Assembly (NCBI GenBank): GCA_027435495.1 | Contig: DAHZZC010000457.1 | Location: 1 to 6,707 of the forward strand | Direction of reading: 5' to 3' | Origin: Planctomycetales bacterium | GTDB lineage: Bacteria > Planctomycetota > Planctomycetia > Isosphaerales > Isosphaeraceae | DNA: 6,707 nucleotides | In this document: piece by piece, positions 1 through 5,599 of the stretch | Layout: each line of letters starts with the position of its first letter | Numbering within the stretch: position 1 is the stretch's first letter | Program-made: the position numbers and the translations under genes | The notes under the pieces: generated by a model | Told to the model about the DNA's origin: nothing | The model's database searches: none | The model's input: the letters and a program-made list of their open reading frames with translations, nothing else

Positions 1-81
1 TACGAACGGCACGTCCTGTGGCTTCAAGGCGAGAATCTGGGCGATCTGGGGGACGCTTCTTCTGCCCAGACTCTTGCCCAT
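1..81 (-). CDS. Unrecognised protein, N-terminal 27 codons only (runs off window)
   Basis: The frame opens at an ATG (81-79) and stays open to the window edge; its start reads MGKSLGRRSVPQIAQILALK. I do not recognise the product. The reason to believe it is codon use: about 21 of its 27 codons end in G or C, like the neighbouring genes, whereas the competing frame that starts at the ATGA overlapping the rhuM stop (148) has about 11 of 27 over the same bases and hits TAA after 10 codons. The start is not secure. AAGGA lies only 2 nt before the ATG, too close for a normal ribosome site, and no other in-frame ATG or GTG occurs back to the rhuM stop. It lies 63 bp after rhuM on the same strand and is probably cotranscribed, so it may be a third member of the methylase/RhuM operon. 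Confidence 0.45.
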   Translation of the reverse strand, partial: MGKSLGRRSVPQIAQILALKPQDVPFV

Positions 82-144
82 CTTCCTTGGGGACGTGCCA
101 TTCGTTCCTGGAACCTTATTCTGGCCCGTTCTCGGAGTAGTCGC

Positions 145-1248
145 TCATGGAGGGTCTCCACCCGGCTTCTTCCGCTTCGGCGTCTTCGGTGCTGGCTGCT
201 TCGGGATCGCCTTCTGCTCCGCCTCCAGCCGCTTGACCTCCTCCACGGCGCGGTCGAAGTCGCTGGTCGGCTGGCTCGCCTCAATGCGGCGGCGTTCGGC
301 CTCGTACCTCTCGAATTCCCGGTGGGCGTACTCCTCGGCGAGCTTGTGTGTGACCTTCCCGGCGTGCGTCAGGATGTTCCGGTCGGTGAACTCGAGGAAG
401 TCGTCGAGCTTCTTCACCCAGTCGGGCATGTGCATTGGCTTGCGGCGCTGGGCCTGGTCCTCGGCGTAGTCGAGATACATCGTCACGACCCGGTTGAGGG
501 CCGACAGCTCCTCCTCGGTCAGGTAGTTCTTGGCGACGCACACGTCGGTCTTGCGGATCTTGCCTTTCGGTCCGTTCTTCCAGGTCGTCAGACCCATGTT
601 CGGCTTCGAGGCGTCGGCCCGCTCCTTGACGATCTCGGCGGCGGTGTGGCCGTGGATCGCCCAGTGCAGCTTGTTTTGCACCGAGGCGTAAAAGTTCTGG
701 GTGATCTGGGCTTTCGGGTTGTAGTCGATGCTGGTGGCGTAGATGTCGGTGATCTTCTGGTAGAACCGCCGCTCCGACGCCCGGATGTCCCGGATGCGGG
801 CCAGCAATTCCTCGAAGTAGTCGCCGATCTGCGACTCCCCCGTTTTGAGCCGCTCGTCGTCGAGCACGAAGCCCTTGACCAGCAGTTCTCGAAGTTGCGT
901 CGTCGCCCACTGGCGGAACTGCGTCCCGCTGACCGACCGCACCCGGTAGCCGACCGCCAGAATGGCTTCGAGGCTGTAGTGATCGATCAGGCGGCTGACC
1001 TCACGGCCGCCCTCGGTCTGAACTATCCGGAATTTCCGGATAGTTGGCCCCGGATCAAGTTCGCCCTCGTCGTAAATATTGACCAGGTGCTCGTTTACGG
1101 TCTTGACCGAGACGCCGAACAGCTCGGCGATGAGTCGCTGGGGCAGCCAGACCGTGCCGTCCTCGACCCGAACCGAGAGCCGGACCCGTCCGTCGTCGCT
1201 CGTGTAGAGCAGGAACTCGCCGCCGGGGACCGGGAGATTGTCACTCAT
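145..1248 (-). CDS. rhuM: RhuM-family protein
   Basis: This 367-residue protein matches the RhuM family, named after a gene of a Salmonella pathogenicity island. Its biochemical activity is not established. Residues 34-56 (WLPQRLIAELFGVSVKTVNEH) look like a helix-turn-helix. The conserved family stretch follows: TIRKFRIVQTEG at 69-80, EVSRLIDHYSLEAILAVGYRV at about 83-103, and FRQWATTQLRELLVKGF at 111-127. The C-terminal half contains the typical MPDWVKKLDDFLEF (274-287), then a charged helix and a Lys/Pro-rich tail. It starts at ATG 1248 with AGGGG 9 nt upstream. It lies 120 bp downstream of the methylase on the same strand. From general knowledge, rhuM-like genes often sit inside restriction-modification operons, so an accessory or regulatory role there is likely but unproven. 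The gene appears intact. Confidence 0.9.
   Translation of the reverse strand: MSDNLPVPGGEFLLYTSDDGRVRLSVRVEDGTVWLPQRLIAELFGVSVKTVNEHLVNIYDEGELDPGPTIRKFRIVQTEGGREVSRLIDHYSLEAILAVGYRVRSVSGTQFRQWATTQLRELLVKGFVLDDERLKTGESQIGDYFEELLARIRDIRASERRFYQKITDIYATSIDYNPKAQITQNFYASVQNKLHWAIHGHTAAEIVKERADASKPNMGLTTWKNGPKGKIRKTDVCVAKNYLTEEELSALNRVVTMYLDYAEDQAQRRKPMHMPDWVKKLDDFLEFTDRNILTHAGKVTHKLAEEYAHREFERYEAERRRIEASQPTSDFDRAVEEVKRLEAEQKAIPKQPAPKTPKRKKPGGDPP
1021..1045. repeat. Perfect 25-nt palindrome inside rhuM
   Basis: The arms AACTATCCGGAA (1021-1032) and TTCCGGATAGTT (1034-1045) are exact reverse complements around a single T. The palindrome spans the codons for TIRKFRIV, the conserved RhuM motif, so it may come partly from the amino-acid sequence. 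The AT-rich centre and perfect symmetry also fit a protein-binding site. No function is shown. Confidence 0.85.
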
Positions 1249-1368
1249 CGTCGAATGCCCCTGGTTTCGTCATGCTGCCACAGTCTCGCCCGGGTCGATG
1301 TCCTGGTGCTCCACGTCCCGTTCGCCGGAGATCAGCCTGGGGGCTCCCCTAAGGGGTCTGGAACCATT

Positions 1369-4300
1369 TCAGCTCAGCAGTTCCTCCACCAGCGCCTCGA
1401 CGTCGCGGCCCGCCTCGCTCTCGGCGATGAAGGCGCGGATGTCCCGTCGAACCGCCGCGAAGTGTCGCCCGGGCTCGATCGCGATCGCCGCGATCGCCGC
1501 TTCCAGCTCCGCCCCCCGGGCCGAAAGGCGGGCGTGCAGGTCGTCGGCCGGGTCGTAGAGCGGGATCAGAACCTGGAAGATGTGCTTGTCGAAGTCTCGC
1601 TCGTCCTTCCCGTAGCTCATGAACGGCCGCACCAACTCGGTGAAGGTCGCGGTGTTCAGAATGGCGCACAGGTAAAGGGCCTCTGCCGCCGAGGCCGCGG
1701 TCGCCCAGTAGAGCTTGTGCTCGATCACCGCACGGCGATTGTTGAGGCGGGACGCCACGAGGTGCATGCCCGAGGCGTTATACACGATCCGCTCTGACTG
1801 GATTGGGAACTGCTGCTCGAACTTGTTGTGGTAATCGAGTTGCTTGATCAGCGTCAGCCGATCGCTGGAGCGGTGCTTCTCCCAGGTCGCTTCCGCCTTT
1901 CGCCACCAGCTCGCCAGGCCCTCGTAGGCGTCGATCCGGTCGGACTGGCCGTCCATGAGCCCCTCGCGATCTCGGGGCAGCACGGCCTCGAAGGTCTCGG
2001 CGATCCGGAACGGCAGGACGCTTTCGCCGAGCAGCACCGGCCGGAGGAACTCGGTTTCGACCACGCCTTCCAGGGCCGGCAGCGTCTTCCAGGGGGCCTT
2101 GTCGTTGGATCGCTGGAGCGAGCGCACGCCGACCTTGCCCGCGGACATCCCCAGCGGCCCGGCCGCCTTGCGGGTCACGAAAAAGAGAAGCCGGGGGACG
2201 ATCGTGGCCCCTTGCCGGAAGCGGTCGGACCAGGGCGACGTTGGATCGTCGCTCGCCGGCCGGGCCTTCCCCTTCGATTGGGCAAGAAGCGCCTCGACCG
2301 CCTCCCAACGGGCGTTCTGCTCGGGAACGCGGCCCGTCCAGACCACGACGTCGGTCGGGAGCGGCCTCGGCTCGACGGCCCGCTTGCCGAACAGGACGGC
2401 CGCGCCTCGGGGGAAGAAATGCGGGCGAATCCGGCGGAGGTCCCAGGCGGAATCGAACGCGATCGCCACGGGATTCGCCGAGTCCCGGTTCCTGTATCGG
2501 CCGTCGCGGAGCCCCTTGAACTGCCCGCGGTCCACTGCGGCGTTCGGCATCACGAAGGCGAACCGGCCGCCCACCTTGAGGTAGCGCTCGACCGCCCGGA
2601 CGAGGAAGAGCCCGGAGAGGTCCTGATGCGTGGCGACCTTCGCGCCGTGCCAAAGTCCTCGATCCTTGCTGAAATCGCGAAACGCCTCCTGCATCGCCTC
2701 GGTCATGAACCGGTAAGCCAGCCAGGGCGGATTCCCGATCAGCACATCGACTCGGTTCGGCTCCTGGGCGAGCCACCAGGGCCGGGCCAGGTTCCGGATG
2801 TAATAGCTCCAGATGTGGTCGCGGCCCTCATCATGGAGCTTGCAGAGTGCGTGGAAGGTCTCTTCCAGCGTCTTGTGGGCGGCGGGGGGCACTGCATATC
2901 GCTGATAGATCCCCGTGAGCTTCTGAACGGGCGCCCCGGGCTTGCGGTTCCCCGCCAGCTTTGTCATCGCCTCGACGAACTGATCGAACCGCCCCGGATC
3001 CTCGAGTAAATAATCGGGGAATCGAAGGTCCGAATCGTCGAACAGCAGTTTCTGGTCGTCGATGGCGACGGTCAAGGATCCGCCGGATATCAGGGGGAGT
3101 TCCTCGCGCCTCCACTGGACGGCGTCGCCCAGGTAGACGGGGACCTGGATCGGCCCGCGGTCGGGATGCATGAGGCGGTCCCGGCCGATCGCGAGCAGGT
3201 ACGTCACCCGGGCGAGGGTCACGGCGACGGGGTGCAGGTCCATACCCAGTACCTTCCGCGTGAGGCCCGAGAGGGCCTTCGCCAGCGGCAGGCCCTCGGC
3301 CTCTGCCGCCGCGAGATAGCGCCGAACCGCGTGGAAGACGAAGGTCCCCGAGCCGCACGACGGGTCGAGGACCCGCGTTTCCAGCGGCCGGTCGATGGCC
3401 GTCGCGACGATCCGCTCGGCGAGCCAGTCGGGAGTGTAGTATTCGCCGAGCCGCTTGCGGGTCGCCGCCGTGATGACGGATTCGTAGAGGACCTTCAGGA
3501 CGTCGCCACCGACCTCCTGCCATCGGAACCGTCCGACCCGTCGGGCGAGCGATCGGACGAACGGCTCGCCGCCCGGGACGTGGACGACCCAGTCGAAGAA
3601 ATCGGCCTCGACGACGCCGGAGATCCCGCTCTCCTCGAACTGGCTGCCGCTCAGAAGTGAGGCCGGCGCGATCGATTCCAGCGGGAAGCCGACCAGGGCA
3701 TGCGCGATGATCTCGGCCGTGTTGACGAGGTACGTGTGCTCGACGAAGAGTTCGTCGCTGTCCTCGAACTGGGTGCCCAGGGCGGTCGTCATCAGCCGGG
3801 CCCAGAGCCGGCGCTTCATGAGGACGGCCGGATGGTCGCGATGCCGGACAAAGAGCTGCAAGAGGGTCTCGCGGTCCAGGTCGAAGGCCGAGCTTCCGGC
3901 CCCCAGGCGTCGGCCGATTTCGCGAGGGTTCGCCGGGATATCGCGGGCGGTGGCGAGCACGCCTTCCAACCAGACCAAAAACGAGTCGGCGTCGAGCTTG
4001 GCCGGGGCGAGCTGGATGGCCGAGACCTCGCGCGGCGGACCGGCCTCGGCCTCGCCGGGCAGGCAGAAGCACCGCCAGTCGGCGCCGTCGGTGAGGATGC
4101 CGACGTATCGACAGCCCGTCTCCTTCTGACGGGTCGCCAGGTAGCCGGCGAGCTGCTCGATCGCGTCGGGCAGGACGCTCCCCGCCGAGAGGTCGCGCTT
4201 GACCTCGATCAGGCAACTGCCCGACTCGATATCGATCCGGCGGCGGACGCCGACCTGGCTCTCCAGGTCCGCGGTCCGGAGGTTCTCGTCGGAAAGCGAG

Positions 4301-4404
4301 AGCGGCGCCGACAGAAGGAGTTGCCGGATATCCGCCTGGAGAGTGGCCTCGGACCGCGCGGGGTCGCGCCGGGCGATCTGGGCGAGGAGTTCGACGACCG
4401 TCAT
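1369..4404 (-). CDS. Type IIG-like restriction-modification enzyme: PD-(D/E)XK nuclease plus N6-adenine DNA methyltransferase
   Basis: This 1011-residue protein probably transfers methyl groups from S-adenosylmethionine to adenine in DNA and may also cut unmodified DNA. The N-terminus has a nuclease-like core: a helix EATLQADIRQLL (19-30), Asp58, Glu67-Val-Lys69 and QLAGYL (84-89). A helical segment leads to LGEYYTPDWLAE (319-330), then methylase motif I DPSCGSGTF (347-355) and the catalytic NPPW (558-561). Residues about 690-950 lie where such enzymes carry target recognition. The length suits a single-chain type IIG enzyme. It could instead be the methylase of a multigene defence system such as DISARM (DrmMI), since I cannot see the flanking genes. 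I prefer ATG 4404, with GGAAG 9 nt upstream; an in-frame GTG at 4464 would add 20 residues with no clear ribosome site. No frameshift or missing key residue is visible. Confidence 0.9.
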   Translation of the reverse strand: MTVVELLAQIARRDPARSEATLQADIRQLLLSAPLSLSDENLRTADLESQVGVRRRIDIESGSCLIEVKRDLSAGSVLPDAIEQLAGYLATRQKETGCRYVGILTDGADWRCFCLPGEAEAGPPREVSAIQLAPAKLDADSFLVWLEGVLATARDIPANPREIGRRLGAGSSAFDLDRETLLQLFVRHRDHPAVLMKRRLWARLMTTALGTQFEDSDELFVEHTYLVNTAEIIAHALVGFPLESIAPASLLSGSQFEESGISGVVEADFFDWVVHVPGGEPFVRSLARRVGRFRWQEVGGDVLKVLYESVITAATRKRLGEYYTPDWLAERIVATAIDRPLETRVLDPSCGSGTFVFHAVRRYLAAAEAEGLPLAKALSGLTRKVLGMDLHPVAVTLARVTYLLAIGRDRLMHPDRGPIQVPVYLGDAVQWRREELPLISGGSLTVAIDDQKLLFDDSDLRFPDYLLEDPGRFDQFVEAMTKLAGNRKPGAPVQKLTGIYQRYAVPPAAHKTLEETFHALCKLHDEGRDHIWSYYIRNLARPWWLAQEPNRVDVLIGNPPWLAYRFMTEAMQEAFRDFSKDRGLWHGAKVATHQDLSGLFLVRAVERYLKVGGRFAFVMPNAAVDRGQFKGLRDGRYRNRDSANPVAIAFDSAWDLRRIRPHFFPRGAAVLFGKRAVEPRPLPTDVVVWTGRVPEQNARWEAVEALLAQSKGKARPASDDPTSPWSDRFRQGATIVPRLLFFVTRKAAGPLGMSAGKVGVRSLQRSNDKAPWKTLPALEGVVETEFLRPVLLGESVLPFRIAETFEAVLPRDREGLMDGQSDRIDAYEGLASWWRKAEATWEKHRSSDRLTLIKQLDYHNKFEQQFPIQSERIVYNASGMHLVASRLNNRRAVIEHKLYWATAASAAEALYLCAILNTATFTELVRPFMSYGKDERDFDKHIFQVLIPLYDPADDLHARLSARGAELEAAIAAIAIEPGRHFAAVRRDIRAFIAESEAGRDVEALVEELLS

Positions 4405-4413
4405 CCGAGACCA

Positions 4414-4418
4414 CTTCC
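4414..4418 (-). promoter_or_regulatory. Ribosome binding site chosen for the methylase start
   Basis: GGAAG lies 9 nt before ATG 4404. It favours this start over GTG 4464, which lacks a good Shine-Dalgarno sequence. The new N-terminus also begins directly with the helix expected of the nuclease domain. Confidence 0.5.
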
Positions 4419-4437
4419 GTTCGCTGATCGGCTGGGG

Positions 4438-4492
4438 CCGGGGCGCCCCGCCACGGATCTCCACAACGAGCCGCCCGCAACACCGGGGCGCC
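4438..4492. repeat. Paired 10-bp CCGGGGCGCC repeats in the methylase leader
   Basis: CCGGGGCGCC occurs at 4438-4447 and again at 4483-4492, a spacing of 45 bp. The first copy sits in a 12-bp perfect palindrome, CGGGGCGCCCCG (4439-4450). They lie 34-88 bp upstream of the methylase ATG, where operators of restriction-modification genes often lie. In DNA this GC-rich, chance is a real alternative. Confidence 0.35.
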
Positions 4493-4510
4493 GGACCACG
4501 TGTCCTCCGA

Positions 4511-4539
4511 AAGATGCCGCGCCCAAACGATCATTGCAA
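4511..4539 (-). promoter_or_regulatory. Candidate promoter for the methylase operon
   Basis: Read on the minus strand, TTGCAA (4539-4534) is followed after 17 nt by CATCTT (4516-4511). The -35 matches 4 of 6 consensus bases and the -10 only 3 of 6. Transcription would begin near 4504, about 100 nt before ATG 4404. It is weak by consensus but lies in the right place. Confidence 0.2.
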
Positions 4540-4558
4540 GAGGACATGAGATGGCGAG

Positions 4559-4663
4559 CCGACCCTGGCCACTCTTCTTTGAGTCGTCCGTGGTCCGTGA
4601 TCGGAGGCTTTCCCGTCCGCTCCACGGACCACGGACGACTCTTTCCGAGGTGGCCAGGGTCGG
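4559..4663. repeat. Nested intergenic inverted repeat (long hairpin)
   Basis: The inner arms GAGTCGTCCGTGGTCCGTG (4581-4599) and its exact reverse complement (4623-4641) enclose a 23-nt loop. Outside an 8-nt mismatched bulge on each side, a second pair of exact arms extends the stem: CCGACCCTGGCCAC (4559-4572) and its complement (4650-4663). That is 33 paired bases in two blocks. Each inner arm contains GTCCGTG twice in tandem. It lies upstream of the methylase operon. No strong T-tract follows on either strand, so it is not a classic terminator, although CTCTTT follows the inner stem on the plus strand. It could be a dispersed palindromic element, an insulator or a mobile-element remnant. 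Confidence 0.9.
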
Positions 4664-4893
4664 AGCCAGCTCAGCCCCCGGGGTGAATGCGTTCGATCGT
4701 GCGTCGAGTCCCTTCGTTCACGATTCTTGCGACCGGAGCGGTTCTCGCCTGCCTCCTGCGGCCTGTTTCTATCGCCTGTCGCGAAGGAACTGGCTCATCC
4801 TTCGGTACGGGTTGGACAGCGTCGGTGGGCCTCGATCGGATTGGCCCGGCGAGGCTCACCAGCGTCCGGCGATGCCATGAATGAAATGACTTG
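4664..4893. other. Intergenic stretch with one doubtful small frame
   Basis: No recognisable gene lies here. A 65-codon plus-strand frame (4687-4884) begins with MRSIVRRVPSFTILATGAVL, which looks like a signal peptide: a basic start followed by a hydrophobic run. The rest of the frame resembles nothing I know, and the only purine-rich stretch (GGGGTGA) abuts the ATG. I treat it as a chance frame or the front of a decayed secreted protein. Confidence 0.25.
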
Positions 4894-4943
4894 CTGACAT
4901 GAGACTGACATCTATCTGGCATCTTGAATCTGTCATCTGGAAT
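4894..4943 (+). promoter_or_regulatory. Pho-box-like CTGNCAT direct repeats
   Basis: Four plus-strand heptamers follow one another: CTGACAT at 4894, CTGACAT at 4905, CTGGCAT at 4916 and CTGTCAT at 4930. The first three have an exact 11-bp period with 4-nt spacers; the last is 14 bp on. The known PhoB box is CTGTCAT repeated at 11 bp with AT-rich 4-nt spacers, so the match in core and period is close. The stretch is much more AT-rich than its surroundings. No intact gene follows closely: nuoEF starts about 650 bp downstream and the nearer WD40 fragment is on the other strand. Confidence 0.4.
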
Positions 4944-4977
4944 TGATTCTTTCACAGCCTCTCAGCGACGCGGGACG

Positions 4978-5244
4978 ACCCAACCTGACAGGGGCATCTT
5001 TTCGGATCGATCGAGCCAGCCAAGGGCCGTCCGGATCGATGGACGCCTCGCAGATGCGGCTCGCGTCGTCGATGCTCGCCGATGCGAGCCGTCGGCCGTC
5101 GGGGATGAAAGCCCCGGACAGGACGGCGGCGGTGCGGCCCCGGAGGGTCAGGACACCCTCCCCAGTGTCCGTGTCCAGGAGCGTCACCGTGCGGCTCTCG
5201 CCGGCCCTGGCGATCCATCCGGGGGCCGGGGGCCGTCCGTCCCG
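4978..5244 (-). pseudogene. WD40-repeat fragment (relic)
   Basis: The minus-strand translation contains about one and a half WD40 blades. RTVTLLDTDTGE ends one blade, and VLTLRGRTAAVLSGAFIPDG followed by RRLASASIDDASRICEA (to 5044) forms most of the next. Signature residues have decayed: the GH of the blade is RGR, and the closing WD pairs read LLD and CEA. A functional propeller needs about seven blades; here no blades precede or follow, although the frame is open from 5550 to 4933. Planctomycetes carry many WD40 proteins and WD40-fused kinases, so this is probably a leftover of one. A short expressed protein cannot be excluded, but the upstream part of the frame resembles nothing. Confidence 0.55.
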
Positions 5245-5443
5245 GACCCTACGAAGCGTGGGGCAAGCCCAAAAATACCCGTTCTGCGGCTCCCTAAACC
5301 AAACCGGCCAAGGCCCCGAAGCCGGCCCGTTAAAACATCGGGACCCCGACGGATATCGCCACCGATCCAACTGCTTGATTCTGGAGAATCGCGACAGCCA
5401 GCACAGTCTGCGATAGTCCCGCGGCCCTCGCATCATGCAAAGG
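5245..5443. other. Intergenic stretch, nothing recognised
   Basis: I see no gene, RNA fold or clear repeat here. The minus-strand frame of the WD40 fragment stays open through it, but its translation has no family resemblance. Confidence 0.4.
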
Positions 5444-5472
5444 TTGACTCCCACGAAAAGACATCTTAGGCT
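5444..5472 (+). promoter_or_regulatory. Candidate promoter for nuoEF
   Basis: TTGACT (5444-5449) matches 5 of 6 bases of the -35 consensus. After 17 nt comes TAGGCT (5467-5472), which matches 3 of 6 of the -10. Transcription would start near 5479, giving a leader of about 120 nt before ATG 5600. The -10 is weak. Confidence 0.3.
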
Positions 5473-5599
5473 GGTCCCATCACCGCGCGGAGGCGGCGGG
5501 AAAAGTGTATGTTTCCCTCGGTTCGCGGCGATCGCGATCGAGGAGGCCACGACGTCGCCTCGTTTTCCCTTCGATCCTCGTCCCTGTCGAGAACTCCCG

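Noticed and set aside
24..148. Alternative downstream gene starting at the ATGA that overlaps the rhuM stop
   Set aside because: The overlap is typical of coupled genes, but the frame stops at TAA after 10 codons and its later codons lack the G/C third-position bias seen in the competing frame from 81.
1347..1357. CCCCTAAGGGG as a terminator between the methylase and rhuM
   Set aside because: The five-base arms surround a single base, too tight for an RNA loop, and no T-tract follows.
322..1797. Long plus-strand open frame (491 codons)
   Set aside because: It is antisense to rhuM and the methylase, whose family motifs are clear. Long opposite-strand frames are expected in DNA with strong third-position G/C, and this translation has no recognisable domain.
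1828..3009. Plus-strand open frame (393 codons)
   Set aside because: It is the mirror of the methylase core, which carries the NPPW and other motifs on the minus strand.
2831..4534. Minus-strand open frame (567 codons) overlapping the methylase in another frame
   Set aside because: It is rich in Arg, Pro and Gly, as expected of an out-of-frame translation, and has no motif.
4559..4663. The hairpin as a simple intrinsic terminator
   Set aside because: No run of T follows the outer stem on either strand, and the stem is longer than usual with an internal bulge.
3700..4686. Plus-strand open frame (328 codons)
   Set aside because: It is antisense to the nuclease-like part of the methylase and runs through the intergenic hairpin; no domain is recognisable.
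4671..4955. Minus-strand frame of 94 codons
   Set aside because: It runs through the CTGNCAT repeats and has no family resemblance or convincing ribosome site.
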